64,000 bases of DNA from VRUE01 sp963715455 (GCA_963715455.1 OY970245.1:1364001-1428000); one strand, 5' to 3'. Numbered from the stretch's first letter, positions 15,428-24,955 are shown. Notes: generated by a model not told the origin, from the sequence alone. Translations and numbers: made by a program.

Positions 15428-18133
15428 ATGCGCGACGCGAAATCACTCCCCCTCGCCGCCGCCTCGGAGGTCGATTCCGAGGCTGACGATGGCTGCGCGG
15501 CGATCCGGTCTCACTCCGCCCCAAACGGAGCTGGGTCCACCGCGAATGGACGTGTGCAGTCCCGGGACGGAACCATTCCCGGTCGGCCAAGGGTGCAGGG
15601 CAAGTTCCTCTACGTGGGCGAGGAGAAGCTCTACCTCCGGGGAGTCACATATGGAACCTTCCGCGCAAGTGAGGACGGTGGCGACTATCCACACCCGGCA
15701 AGAGTGCAGGCCGACTTCAGGCAGATGGCCGTCAATGGGGTCAACTCCGTCCGCACCTACTCCGTCCCTCCGCGTTACCTCCTCGATGCCGCCGCCCGCC
15801 ATGGGTTGCGGGTCCTGGTTGGGCTGCCGTGGGAGCAGCACGTCGCCTTCCTCGGGGAGTCAGCGCTCGCCAGCTCGATCGAGCAGCGGGTGCGCGAAGG
15901 CGTCCGGGCCTGCGTTGGCCACCCGGCGGTACTCGGCTACACAGTCGGCAACGAGATCCCGGCTTCGATCGTTCGCTGGCACGGGCGACGCCGCGTCGAG
16001 CGCTTCCTTCGCCGCCTCTACGAGGCGGTCAAGGATGAGGACCCTGGTGCCCTGGTCACCTACGTCAACTTCCCGACCACTGAGTATCTGCAGCTTCCCT
16101 TCCTCGACTTCCACTGCTTCAACGTCTACCTGGAGTCTGACCGGCAGCTGGAGGATTACCTCGCACGCCTGCAGAACATCGCCGGCGACCGCCCCCTCGT
16201 CATGGCCGAGATCGGGCTCGACAGCCGCCGCAACGGAGAGGCTCGTCAGGCAGAGAGCATCGAGGGGCAGGTGAGGCTCGCCTTCGCGGCGGGATGCGCC
16301 GGGGCTTTCGTCTTCGCCTGGACGGACGAGTGGCACCGGGGCGGATATGAGGTCGAGGACTGGGACTTCGGGCTCACCGATCGCCAGCGGCGGCCCAAGG
16401 CTGCGCTGACGGCGGTCGGCCAGGCATTTGGCGAGGTCCCCTTCTCGCCGCGGGCCGAGTGGCCAAAGGTGTCGGTCATCGTTTGCGCCTGCAACGGCGA
16501 GGCAACGCTTCGCTGGTGCCTGCAAGGCATTCGTGGGCTCGACTATCCCGATTACGAGGTGATAGTCGTGGACGACGGCTCCACCGACAACACGGCCGCG
16601 GTCGCGCGCGAATGCGGCTATCCCGCGATCAGCACTCCGAATCGGGGGTTGAGCAACGCCCGCAACACGGGCCTCGAGGCGGCGAGCGGCGAGATCGTCG
16701 CCTACATCGACTGCGATGCGAGCCCGGACCGGGACTGGCTGCGCTATCTGACCGCCTCCTTTCGGGCTACGGACCACGCGGGCATCGGCGGCCCAAACCT
16801 CCCCCCGCCAGACGGCTGGATCGCGGACTGCGTCGCCAACGCTCCCGGGGGCCCGGTCCACGTCCTGCTCTCCGACCGGGAGGCCGAGCACATCCCCGGC
16901 TGCAACATGGCCTTCCGCCGTCAGCAACTGGTCGAGGTCGGCGGCTTCGACCCTCGCTTCCGGGCGGCTGGCGACGACGTCGACATCTGCTGGCGCCTCC
17001 AGCAAAACGGCGAGACGCTCGGATTCAGCGCCGGAGCCGTCGTCTGGCATCGCGCCCGCGACTCAGTGCGCGCCTACTGGCGGCAGCAGATCGGCTACGG
17101 GAAAGCGGAGGCGCTGCTCGAGCGCAAGTGGCCCGAGAAGTACAACGTCGGCGGCCACTACTCCTGGGGCGGCCGCCTCTATGGGAACGGCGTGCCGCAG
17201 GGGCTGCTGCGTCGCTGGCGGGTGTATTACGGGAAATGGGGAACCGGTCTCTTCCAGGCGATGTACAGGACCGAGGGCCCGGCCCTCAGCTCGCTCGCGC
17301 TGATGCCGGAGTGGCACCTGGTGATCCTCTTGCTCGCTGTCCTCTCCGCCCTCGGCGCGCTCTGGAGCCCACTGCTGGCAGCGCTGCCGCTCGCGCTTGC
17401 CGCGAGCGGCCTGCTGATCGCGCAGGCGGTCAGCGGAGCCCGTCGCGCGGGTCAGGCGACGCTGGCACGGCGCAACCATGGCCCTCGATCCTCGCTGCTG
17501 ACGACGTTCCTGCACATGCTGCAGCCCTCTGCCCGGCTTTGGGGCCGGCTGCGGAGCGGTCTTACGCCTTGGCGCTGGCGCGGGCCTGCGGGCCGCTCGT
17601 TCCCTCGCCCGGTCTCGTGGATGGTTTGGAGCGAGACCTGGCATCCGCTCGAAAGCTGGGTCGTCTCGCTCGAGGATGCATTGCTCGAGAGCCAGACGGT
17701 CCTCATCCGCGGCGGCGACTTCGACCGTTGGGATCTCGATCTGCGGGGCGGCCTGTTCGGCAGAGCGCGGATCCTGACCGCCGTCGAGGAGCACGGGGAC
17801 GGACGGCAGTTGGTCAGGTTTCGCGTCTGGCCCCGGCCGACCTGGACCGGGCTGTTTTCCTCGGTCATTCTCGCTTCCCTTACAACCGCCGCAGCGCTGG
17901 CCGGTGCGTCCCACGCTGCGTTCGTGCTCGGGTGCTTCTTGGCAGCGGTGCTCAGCGCCGTCGTCCTCGACTGCGCGCGGGCAACGGGTAGCGCCAAGCG
18001 GGCGGCAGACGGCCTCGCCGAGATCGCCCTGCGCGGTGACATGGAACATCCTGATGAGATGGAACCCGCCGACCACTCCTCTGATTTGCCCGAGGACACG
18101 GATCGTTTGCCGGCCGCGGTTGCGGACGCTTGA
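15428..18133 (+). CDS. Bifunctional glycoside-hydrolase-like / GT2 glycosyltransferase membrane protein
   Basis: A 901-aa fusion. Residues about 58-340 form a GH2/GH5-like TIM barrel with the acid/base candidate Glu176 (YTVGNEIP), nucleophile candidate Glu261 (VMAEIGLDS) and FVFAWTDEW near the barrel end. Residues 346-560 are a GT2 domain: VSVIVCACNG, VDDGSTDN, DxD as DCD (428-430), and GDDVDICWR (515-523) in place of ED/QxxRW. Hydrophobic segments at about 635-680 and 800-845 flank a soluble region. The N-terminal 50 residues look disordered. It is the first gene of the ten-gene operon and overlaps or abuts the ABC exporter start. Likely role: processive or initiating sugar transfer at the membrane, with the barrel trimming or binding glycan. 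Confidence 0.85.
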   Translation: MRDAKSLPLAAASEVDSEADDGCAAIRSHSAPNGAGSTANGRVQSRDGTIPGRPRVQGKFLYVGEEKLYLRGVTYGTFRASEDGGDYPHPARVQADFRQMAVNGVNSVRTYSVPPRYLLDAAARHGLRVLVGLPWEQHVAFLGESALASSIEQRVREGVRACVGHPAVLGYTVGNEIPASIVRWHGRRRVERFLRRLYEAVKDEDPGALVTYVNFPTTEYLQLPFLDFHCFNVYLESDRQLEDYLARLQNIAGDRPLVMAEIGLDSRRNGEARQAESIEGQVRLAFAAGCAGAFVFAWTDEWHRGGYEVEDWDFGLTDRQRRPKAALTAVGQAFGEVPFSPRAEWPKVSVIVCACNGEATLRWCLQGIRGLDYPDYEVIVVDDGSTDNTAAVARECGYPAISTPNRGLSNARNTGLEAASGEIVAYIDCDASPDRDWLRYLTASFRATDHAGIGGPNLPPPDGWIADCVANAPGGPVHVLLSDREAEHIPGCNMAFRRQQLVEVGGFDPRFRAAGDDVDICWRLQQNGETLGFSAGAVVWHRARDSVRAYWRQQIGYGKAEALLERKWPEKYNVGGHYSWGGRLYGNGVPQGLLRRWRVYYGKWGTGLFQAMYRTEGPALSSLALMPEWHLVILLLAVLSALGALWSPLLAALPLALAASGLLIAQAVSGARRAGQATLARRNHGPRSSLLTTFLHMLQPSARLWGRLRSGLTPWRWRGPAGRSFPRPVSWMVWSETWHPLESWVVSLEDALLESQTVLIRGGDFDRWDLDLRGGLFGRARILTAVEEHGDGRQLVRFRVWPRPTWTGLFSSVILASLTTAAALAGASHAAFVLGCFLAAVLSAVVLDCARATGSAKRAADGLAEIALRGDMEHPDEMEPADHSSDLPEDTDRLPAAVADA

Positions 18134-18138
18134 CGAAG

Positions 18139-19926
18139 ATGACCGCCGACCGTCGCTACTCGGACCGGGCGATCTATCGCCGCGTGCTGCGCGAGGCCCG
18201 TCCCTTCTGGCGGCACATCTTCGGGATCTGGCTGATCAGCCTGCTGACGACGCCGCTCGCCCTGCTGCTCCCGCTTCCACTCGCCATCGCCGTTGACAGC
18301 GTGATCGGCGACAAGCCGCTGCCAGGCTTCCTCGAGGCGATCCTGCCGAGCTCGCTTCAGGACTCGACCAACGCCCTGTTGATCTTCGCCGTGGTGCTGC
18401 TGGTCATGGTGGAGCTGGCTTCCCAGCTGCAGTCAATGGGGAAGACCCTGCTTCGCACCTACACGGCGGAGCGCCTGACGCTCCGCTTTCGCGCCCAGCT
18501 GTTCCGCCAGGCGCAGCGCCTCTCGCTTGCCTATCACGACCGCAAGGGCACGGCCGACGCGAATTACCGCATCCAGAGCGATGCCGGGAGCGTCTCGACC
18601 GTGGCGGTCGACGGCGTGATCCCCTTCGTCAGCGCCGGCGTGACCTTCATCGCGATGCTGGTGATCATCGCCAACATCGAGCTGACGCTGGCGCTGATCG
18701 CGCTCGTCTACGGCCCGGTGTTCGTCCTCCTGACGTGGGGCTATCGGCGCCGCCTGCGGGCCCGCCACCGCGAGGTGAAGGAGCTCGAGAGCAGCGCCCT
18801 CTCTGTCGTCCAGGAGGTCCTCACCTCGATCAGGGTCGTCAAGGCCTTCGGCCAGGAGGATCGTGAGGAGCAGCGCTTCACCAATCGTGCAAGCGAGGGG
18901 ATGGGAGCGCGCCTGCGGGTGGCTCTCATCGACGGGTCGTTCTGGATGGCGATCGGGCTGGTCACCGCGCTGGGGACCGGGTCGGTGATGTACGTGGGCT
19001 TCCGCAGCGTCGAGACAGGCGCGATGACGCTCGGCTCGCTGCTGCTGGTCATGGGGTACCTGGCGGAGCTCTACGGCCCGCTGTCCAAGATCAGCCGGCA
19101 GGTGGCGACACTGCAGTCCGGGTTCGCCAGTGCCGAGCGGGTCTTCTCGCTGCTCGACCAGGCCCCCGACGTCGTCGATCGGCCCGCTGCGCGTCCCCTG
19201 CGGCGGGCTGCTGGGGCAATCGAGCTCCGCGATGTCTCCTTCTCCTATGGCGACAAGACGCCGGTTCTCGAGCACGTCTCGTTTGCGGTCGAGCCCGGTG
19301 AACGGGTTGGGATCAGCGGGCGGACCGGTGCCGGCAAGACGACGCTGGCAAGCCTGCTGACACGCTTCTACGATCCGACCGCCGGCGAGATCCTCCTCGA
19401 CGGCGTGGACCTGCGCGACTATCGCCTCGCCGACCTGCGCAACCAGTTCGCGATAGTCCTCCAGGAGCCCGTGCTGTTCTCGACCTCAATCGGCGAGAAC
19501 ATCGTCTACGGGCGACCCGAGGCCGACCGCGACGAGATGGTCGCTGCGGCGCAGGCGGCCGACATCCATCGCTTCATCGAGGCCCTTCCCGACGGGTACG
19601 AGACGCCGGTGGGAGAGCGCGGCATGACGCTGTCCGGCGGCGAGCGCCAGCGCGTCTCGCTCGCCCGGGCGTTCCTCAAGGATGCGCCGATCCTGATCCT
19701 CGACGAGCCGACCAGCTCCGTCGACCTGAAGACCGAGGCGACGATCGTTGACGCGATGGAGCGCCTGATGGCCGGCCGCACCACCTTCATGATCGCCCAT
19801 CGCCTGAGCACGCTCGAGTCATGCTCGCTGCGCCTCCGCGTCCATGCTCACCGGATCGAGGTGGTGCCGGAGGGCGATGAGGTTGCGCCGGCTGTGGCTC
19901 GGACCGGCGGGAAGTGGGCCTCGTGA
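18139..19926 (+). CDS. ABC exporter, fused permease-ATPase (MsbA/ATM1-like)
   Basis: A half-transporter of about 595 aa: six-helix exporter domain (about residues 25-330) and ATPase domain with Walker A GRTGAGKT, Q-loop VLQEPVLFS, signature LSGGERQR, Walker B ILILDEPTSSVD and H-loop AHRLSTL. ATG at 18139 was chosen; a TTG at 18130 overlapping the previous stop is equally possible. The stop overlaps the next gene (GTGA). Homodimers of this type export lipids, peptides or glycoconjugates, so it is the obvious exporter for the operon product. The short tail after the H-loop (ESCSLRLRVHAHRIEVV) is not a standard ABC ending. Confidence 0.9.
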   Translation: MTADRRYSDRAIYRRVLREARPFWRHIFGIWLISLLTTPLALLLPLPLAIAVDSVIGDKPLPGFLEAILPSSLQDSTNALLIFAVVLLVMVELASQLQSMGKTLLRTYTAERLTLRFRAQLFRQAQRLSLAYHDRKGTADANYRIQSDAGSVSTVAVDGVIPFVSAGVTFIAMLVIIANIELTLALIALVYGPVFVLLTWGYRRRLRARHREVKELESSALSVVQEVLTSIRVVKAFGQEDREEQRFTNRASEGMGARLRVALIDGSFWMAIGLVTALGTGSVMYVGFRSVETGAMTLGSLLLVMGYLAELYGPLSKISRQVATLQSGFASAERVFSLLDQAPDVVDRPAARPLRRAAGAIELRDVSFSYGDKTPVLEHVSFAVEPGERVGISGRTGAGKTTLASLLTRFYDPTAGEILLDGVDLRDYRLADLRNQFAIVLQEPVLFSTSIGENIVYGRPEADRDEMVAAAQAADIHRFIEALPDGYETPVGERGMTLSGGERQRVSLARAFLKDAPILILDEPTSSVDLKTEATIVDAMERLMAGRTTFMIAHRLSTLESCSLRLRVHAHRIEVVPEGDEVAPAVARTGGKWAS

Positions 19927-20831
19927 CGGCGGTCTTCGAAGACACCCGGGAGATATCCACGGAAGCTCGGCATGCGGCTCGGCGGCTCGAGCTGCGAGCC
20001 GACGCTCCGGACGAGCTGGAGTTGCTCGAGTACTCGTGGAAGTCCACAGTCCTGCGTGCGACCTGGCGAGGGGCACGCCGCTGGGGGGTTGTGCTGAAGC
20101 GCTGCCTCCCGGGCCCCGCAGAGCTCGAGGTCACCGTGCATGCCGAAATCCTGCCGCGAATTGGGGTCCGGGCGCCGCGTCTCTTCGGGGCCTGGCGCGA
20201 CGCTCGCACCACGTGGCTGGCCCTCGAGGACATGGGCGATGAGCCGCCGCGGCTCGACGACGATCGCCAGCGGGCGATGGTCTCGCGCTGGCTCGCCGAG
20301 CTGCACGTGGTGTCCCGCGACCTGGCCGCCGCTTCGCCGCTGCCCGACCGAGGCGCGCAGCACTACGCTCGTCTGCTGGAGTCCGCACGAGAGCATCTGG
20401 TCGAGCGCCAAGCCGAGGCGTCGGCCGGAGATGACGAACGGCGCTTGGTGCAAGCGGTTCGCCTCTGTGACTCGCTGCGCTCGCGCTGGGGTGCTGTGGA
20501 GAGGCAAGCCGCGCTGCTGCCGTCCGCCTTCGTGCACGGCGACATGGCGCCCGAGAACCTGCGCCTCGTGCGCTCCGCGGGCCGTACCGAGGTGACGGCG
20601 ATCGATTGGGAGAAGGCGGGGGTCGGGACGCCGTTCGCGGATTTGGCCATGGTCGACCCTGTTGCCTACGCGGATGCGGCGGGCGCGCCGCTCGAAACGG
20701 TGAGCTCGTCGATGTGGGTGGCTCGGCTGTTGGCTGCGCTGTCGCATAGGTGGGCAGCGAAGCCGATGGCGGAGGTCGAGCGCTACGCGGGCCGGCTCGA
20801 GCGCGCCCTGGGGTCGATCCGTGAGCTCTAG
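19923..20831 (+). CDS. APH-fold phosphotransferase, operon kinase 1
   Basis: A 302-aa aminoglycoside-phosphotransferase/choline-kinase-fold protein. Lys59 (WGVVLKR) and Glu75 (HAE) are the ATP-anchoring pair. HGDMAPEN (205-212) is the catalytic loop with Asp207 and metal Asn212, and Asp228 (AIDWEKAG) is the second metal ligand. The start GTG at 19923 overlaps the exporter stop (GTGA). All catalytic residues are present, so an active kinase for a small molecule (sugar, amino sugar or a resistance-type reaction) is likely. It is the first of four in-line relatives. Confidence 0.85.
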   Translation: MTAVFEDTREISTEARHAARRLELRADAPDELELLEYSWKSTVLRATWRGARRWGVVLKRCLPGPAELEVTVHAEILPRIGVRAPRLFGAWRDARTTWLALEDMGDEPPRLDDDRQRAMVSRWLAELHVVSRDLAAASPLPDRGAQHYARLLESAREHLVERQAEASAGDDERRLVQAVRLCDSLRSRWGAVERQAALLPSAFVHGDMAPENLRLVRSAGRTEVTAIDWEKAGVGTPFADLAMVDPVAYADAAGAPLETVSSSMWVARLLAALSHRWAAKPMAEVERYAGRLERALGSIREL

Positions 20832-21828
20832 GGCCGAGCGAGGGGACGAGGACCTGGCGGCGCGCGCGAGTGTGCTCTGGGCCACCGTCGACCCCGTCGC
20901 GTCGCCCCCTGAGAGCGTCCAGACGCTGAAGCCCGCGCATCGCAAGTCAGCGGTGTTGCGTCTCGTCGGAGCTGGGCCGAACGGCCAATCGGTTGTCGCC
21001 AAGCGGGCGGCGCGTGCCTCGATCGAGATCGAGGCACGCGTCTACCGTGACGTGCTCGCCCAGCTGCCCGTCTCGGCGACGCAGTTGCTCGGGACGGCGG
21101 CGGACGGGGAGCTGTCCTGGTTGTTCCTCGAGGATGCGGGCGACACGCCCTTCGACTCCGGGCTTCCGAGTCATCGTCGCCTGGCGTCGGTCTGGATGGC
21201 GGAGGTACACGGAGGCGCGCGCCGGCTGCCGCAGGTTAACGAGCTGCCCGCCCGCGGCCCGAGCCACTACTTCGCCTTGCTGCGAACCGTCGAGGAGCTG
21301 CTGCGCGACACGCTGGGTAACCCGGCGCTCTCCGCCGAGGAGATCGCGGTCATCGAGGGCGTCGTCAGGGCGTGCGAGGCGTTCGGGTCGAACTGGCCAG
21401 GCGCCGCCGAGATGCTGGTGGAGGGCCCCTCGACGATCACCTTCGGCGGCTTCAGCAGCAAGAACGCCCGGGTGCGCGAGTCCGCCGACGGACCGTTGCT
21501 GATGCCGTTCGACTTCGAGAGTGCCGGATACGGCTGCCCGGCGATCGACCTCGTCTACCCCGAGGGCGACACCTACGTGCGGGAGGCGCGCCGTTGGTGG
21601 AGCGGGCTGGACATCGGCGAGTTCGGCCGGCTACAGGGAGTCGGGCGCATCCTCGGGGGGCTGAAGGCGATTCCAGGGGAGCGCAGTGTCCTGCTCGGGC
21701 CTTCGCCGGCGAAGGCGGTCGCAAAGCTCCGCTGGTACGGCCTCGAGATGGAAGGCGGAATGACCGCGGCTGGCCTGGCTGGCGACGTGATCTCTCCTGT
21801 GAGCCCTGGTTCCAGGGGCGAGGCGTAA
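20821..21828 (+). CDS. APH-fold protein without catalytic motif (pseudokinase), operon kinase 2
   Basis: A 335-aa relative of the next gene (same motif spacing, SVEVLKP/SVQTLKP, LFLEDAG). Where kinases have HGD it has FGG (208-210, TFGGFSSKN). The catalytic Asp and preceding His are both absent, while the metal Asn and Asp231 (PFDFESAG) remain. The ATP-binding Lys61 (VVAKR) is kept. It starts at GTG 20821, overlapping the previous gene by 11 nt. Possible roles: regulatory partner, scaffold or ligand-binding protein for the active paralogues. The frame is fully open and codon use is normal, so it is not simply decayed. Confidence 0.8.
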   Translation: MSSRAERGDEDLAARASVLWATVDPVASPPESVQTLKPAHRKSAVLRLVGAGPNGQSVVAKRAARASIEIEARVYRDVLAQLPVSATQLLGTAADGELSWLFLEDAGDTPFDSGLPSHRRLASVWMAEVHGGARRLPQVNELPARGPSHYFALLRTVEELLRDTLGNPALSAEEIAVIEGVVRACEAFGSNWPGAAEMLVEGPSTITFGGFSSKNARVRESADGPLLMPFDFESAGYGCPAIDLVYPEGDTYVREARRWWSGLDIGEFGRLQGVGRILGGLKAIPGERSVLLGPSPAKAVAKLRWYGLEMEGGMTAAGLAGDVISPVSPGSRGEA

Positions 21829-21832
21829 CCGG

Positions 21833-22816
21833 ATGTCGGAGCACGAGACCGTCGTCTCCCTCGAGCAGCTCAGCGAGCATCCTGCGGTGCGGGCGTGGCG
21901 GGCGATCGAGGGCGGCCTTGACCCCACGTCCGTCGAGGTCCTCAAGCCCGAGAAGCGCAGGTCCGCCGTCTTCCGGCTGAACGGCGTCGGGCCGGCAGGC
22001 GCTGGTGTGATCGCCAAGCGCCGCATGCGGGGGGAACTGGACCTTGAACGCCGCCTATACGCCGAGGTCCTACCGTCGCTGTCGGTGCCGACACTCCAAG
22101 TACTCGGCTTTGTCGAGGCGGCTGACGATCAGTCCTGGATCTTCCTCGAGGACGCCGGGGAGCTCTGGTACGAACCGAACGCGCCGCAGCATCGCGCGCT
22201 TGCCGTCCGCTGGCTCGCGGATCTGCACACCCGGTCCGCGGACTGGTTGGGGTCGATGCCGGACACCGGATCGGCGTATTTCCGCTCGGTCTTCGACGCG
22301 GGGCTCGACAGCGTTCGGGTCAGCCTCGATCATTCGGAGCTGTCGCAGGCCGATCGCTCGGTCCTGCGTTCGATCGCCGCTCAGCTCGAGCTCGTCGGTG
22401 CGCGCTGGGAGGACGTCGAGGCGGCGTGCATGGCTGCTCCACGTGGCGTCGTGCACGGGGATTTCGTCCCGAAGAACGTCCGTGTCCGCCAGCGGGGGGC
22501 CGGCCTCGAGATCGTCGCCTTCGATTGGGAGACCGCCGGGGTGGCCTCGCCGGCCGCCGACATCGGGTTGCTCCCCGAGGAGGGAGACGCGCTGCGCGAC
22601 TACCACGCTCTGGTCTGCCAGGCATGGCCCGATCTGAGCTGGGAGGACCTGCAGCGGCTGGCGAGGACGGGCCGTTTGCTGCGCCTCCTCAACTGCGTCC
22701 ACTGGGAGGCAAGGAGCTTCCAGTACCAGTGGATCGAACACTCCATGCGCAGGATGCGTGCCTACGAGCGGGCCTTTCGGGAGGTCGTCGATTCGAGTGG
22801 GTGGGCGGCCCGCTGA
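21833..22816 (+). CDS. APH-fold phosphotransferase, operon kinase 3
   Basis: A 327-aa active-type member: Lys62 (VIAKR), HGDFVPKN (208-215) with catalytic Asp210, and Asp231 (AFDWETAG). It aligns with the preceding pseudokinase almost without gaps (the HGD here and FGG there fall at the same residue numbers), so the pair arose by tandem duplication. It starts 4 nt after the previous stop and is followed one nucleotide later by kinase 4. The substrate is not known. Confidence 0.85.
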   Translation: MSEHETVVSLEQLSEHPAVRAWRAIEGGLDPTSVEVLKPEKRRSAVFRLNGVGPAGAGVIAKRRMRGELDLERRLYAEVLPSLSVPTLQVLGFVEAADDQSWIFLEDAGELWYEPNAPQHRALAVRWLADLHTRSADWLGSMPDTGSAYFRSVFDAGLDSVRVSLDHSELSQADRSVLRSIAAQLELVGARWEDVEAACMAAPRGVVHGDFVPKNVRVRQRGAGLEIVAFDWETAGVASPAADIGLLPEEGDALRDYHALVCQAWPDLSWEDLQRLARTGRLLRLLNCVHWEARSFQYQWIEHSMRRMRAYERAFREVVDSSGWAAR

Positions 22817-22817
22817 G

Positions 22818-23762
22818 ATGACGCTCGCAGTGGATAGACCCAGTCACGATGCGCTCCAGCGTTCGCTGGAAACGGCTCTCGGCGAGGTTGAGGTGACGGG
22901 TCGCGAGCCCAACCGCTACGCCAGCACGTTTCCCAGCGACATCGTCACCTGCGAGGCGGGGTCGGGGACGATTTCGCTGCTTTGCAAGTACGAGGTCCCC
23001 CGGGATCGCGGCCTTCGCGGCGTGCCCGTGGGCGTTCGCTACGAGTCCGCCGCGTACTGCTCCGCCGTCGAGCCGTCGAGCCTCCCCGCACCGCGGTGGT
23101 TCGGGCTCTTCCGCGACGAGCCCGCCGGTCCGACCTGGCTGATGCTCGAGTTTCTCGCCGGCGCGCTTCGCCTGGACAAATCCCCCGAGCGAGGCGGGTT
23201 GTCCCGCGCGGCCGGGTGGATCGGCTCGTTCCATCGCTTTCACGACCTTGGCGCCAAGCCGCCTCCCGAGTGCCTCAATCGGGAAGGCCCTGCGACGTTC
23301 GAGGCTTGTACGGCTCGAGCGGCCGATCGCTGGACGGAGCTGAGCGCCAGTCATCCGTGGTTTCGGTCTCTCTGCCAGGCCTACGAGGCTGTGTTCTGCG
23401 ACCTGTTCGTCCGCCGCCCGACGGTGATCCACGGCGAGTTCTATCCCTCGAACATCCTCATGCGCGACGGTCAGGTGTTCCCGGTCGACTGGGAGCGCGC
23501 CGCTGTCTCGGCTGGCGAGATCGACCTGGCCGCGCTCACCGAAGGCTGGAAGCCTGAGGACGTCCGCCTGGCGGCGGAGAGCTACGTGGGCGCCCGCTGG
23601 GAGGGCGAGGCCCCGGATGATTTCACCGAGAGCGTCGAAGCCGCGCGCGTGTACCTGCACCTTCAGGCGCTTGGGGACCTGGTCCCCGGCCCCTTCAAGG
23701 CCAAGGACGAGTGGCGCCTCGACCATCTCAGGGAGATGGCCGAAAAGCGGAGCCTGGGGTGA
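22818..23762 (+). CDS. APH-fold phosphotransferase, operon kinase 4 (HGE variant)
   Basis: A 314-aa protein from ATG 22818. The catalytic loop reads HGEFYPSN (205-212), with Glu for the catalytic Asp, and Asp224 (PVDWERAA) is the metal ligand. Lys57 (LLCKYE) and Glu76 (VRYESAAY) fit the ATP-binding positions. It is more distant from kinases 1-3. HGE-type members of this superfamily are common in actinobacterial and cyanobacterial glycan clusters, so reduced activity should not be assumed. The stop overlaps the first GT-B gene (GTGA). Confidence 0.82.
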   Translation: MTLAVDRPSHDALQRSLETALGEVEVTGREPNRYASTFPSDIVTCEAGSGTISLLCKYEVPRDRGLRGVPVGVRYESAAYCSAVEPSSLPAPRWFGLFRDEPAGPTWLMLEFLAGALRLDKSPERGGLSRAAGWIGSFHRFHDLGAKPPPECLNREGPATFEACTARAADRWTELSASHPWFRSLCQAYEAVFCDLFVRRPTVIHGEFYPSNILMRDGQVFPVDWERAAVSAGEIDLAALTEGWKPEDVRLAAESYVGARWEGEAPDDFTESVEAARVYLHLQALGDLVPGPFKAKDEWRLDHLREMAEKRSLG

Positions 23763-24955
23763 GCGGCGGCGTCTCGAGTCTGGCGCTGGAAAGCCCGGCC
23801 GCTGATCGGGGCTTGATCGTCGTCTGGGGAATCTTTGCCCGAATGCCGTACGGCGGTGTGACCTGGCAGGCAATGCACCACATCATGGGGCTGCGGCGTC
23901 TGGGCTTCGACGTTTGGTACGTCGAGGACTCCCACAGTCCCCTCTACAGCCCCAGGACCCACTGGCGAACCATGGAGTTCGAGGAGAACGTCCGATTCCT
24001 CGAGCGCTGGATGAACAGGCTCGGTCTCGGCGATCGCTGGATCTTCCGTGCGCCCGGGGGGGAGCAGCTGATCGGCGCCGAGAAGGCGACACTCGAAGCG
24101 CTGTACGCGCGAGCCGATGCCGTCCTCAACATCTGCGGCTCGCATGAGATCCGTGCCGAGCACGCAGGGATCGGCACGCTGGTGTACGTACAAACCGATC
24201 CGGTCGAACTGCAGGTCGGGCTCGCCAACGGTGACGACGACGTTGCACCAGCGCTCGATGCCCATGACTTCCATTTCACCTACGGAGAGAACCTCGGCGC
24301 CGCCGATTGCCCGGTGCCGCTCGGCCCCTACCGGTGGCGGCCGACGCGGCCGCCGGTCGTGCTCGACTGGTGGATGTCCGGAAATGGCCCTGCGCGCAGT
24401 GCCCTTACGACGATTGCCAACTGGCATCACGAGGGGAAGGACGTCGTCTGGGACGGCCAGCGCTGGCACTGGAGCAAGGACAGGGAGTTCCGGCGCTTCC
24501 GGTCGCTGCCGTCCATGTCAGCGCTGCCGCTCGAGCTCGCGCTCGGTTCCATCGAGGAGGACGAGAAGGAAGATCTCCGGCGCGAGGGCTGGAGCGTCGC
24601 CGAATCGATTGGCGACCCCGATGAGTACTGGGACTACATCGTCGACTCAGCGGGAGAGTTCACTGTGGCGAAGGAGCAGTACGTGGCCCCACGCAGCGGC
24701 TGGTTCAGCGATCGCAGCGCCTGCTATCTGGCAGCTGGACGGCCGGTCGTCACGCAGGACACCGGCTTTGGCAAGTTCGTTCCGACTGGGGAGGGCCTGT
24801 TCGCGTACTCCACCGCGGAGGAAGCAGCTGCGGCAATCGAGGAAATCGCCGCCGACTATGAGCGTCACTCGGCTGCCGCACGCGAGATCGCGCGCGAGTA
24901 CTTTGACGCGCAGCGCCTGCTCGAGCAGATGCTCGCCGAGGTCGGAGTCGGTTGA
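23759..24955 (+). CDS. GT-B-fold glycosyltransferase-like protein, copy 1
   Basis: 398 aa from the overlapping GTG. It is the first of three neighbouring paralogues with the same skeleton. An N-terminal GGVTWQAMHHIMGLRRLGFDVWYVED corresponds to the glycine-rich acceptor-domain loop. A mid segment HDFHFTYGENLG follows, and a C-terminal GWFSDRSACYLAAGRPVVTQDTGF then GEGLFAYSTAEEAAAAIEEI forms the donor-nucleotide-binding region of GT4-type enzymes. A small WHHEGKDVVWDGQRWHWSK segment precedes it. The shared ends suggest each copy adds a sugar; donor and acceptor are unknown. Confidence 0.75.
   Translation: MSGGVSSLALESPAADRGLIVVWGIFARMPYGGVTWQAMHHIMGLRRLGFDVWYVEDSHSPLYSPRTHWRTMEFEENVRFLERWMNRLGLGDRWIFRAPGGEQLIGAEKATLEALYARADAVLNICGSHEIRAEHAGIGTLVYVQTDPVELQVGLANGDDDVAPALDAHDFHFTYGENLGAADCPVPLGPYRWRPTRPPVVLDWWMSGNGPARSALTTIANWHHEGKDVVWDGQRWHWSKDREFRRFRSLPSMSALPLELALGSIEEDEKEDLRREGWSVAESIGDPDEYWDYIVDSAGEFTVAKEQYVAPRSGWFSDRSACYLAAGRPVVTQDTGFGKFVPTGEGLFAYSTAEEAAAAIEEIAADYERHSAAAREIAREYFDAQRLLEQMLAEVGVG

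Noticed and set aside
16459..17991. 510-codon frame inside the GH/GT2 gene on the same strand
   Set aside because: Arg/Gly-rich shifted reading of a gene with clear GT2 motifs.
19923..23762. Cluster of aminoglycoside resistance genes
   Set aside because: The fold is shared by many sugar and choline kinases; embedding in a glycan operon, a pseudokinase and an HGE variant argue against simple antibiotic resistance.
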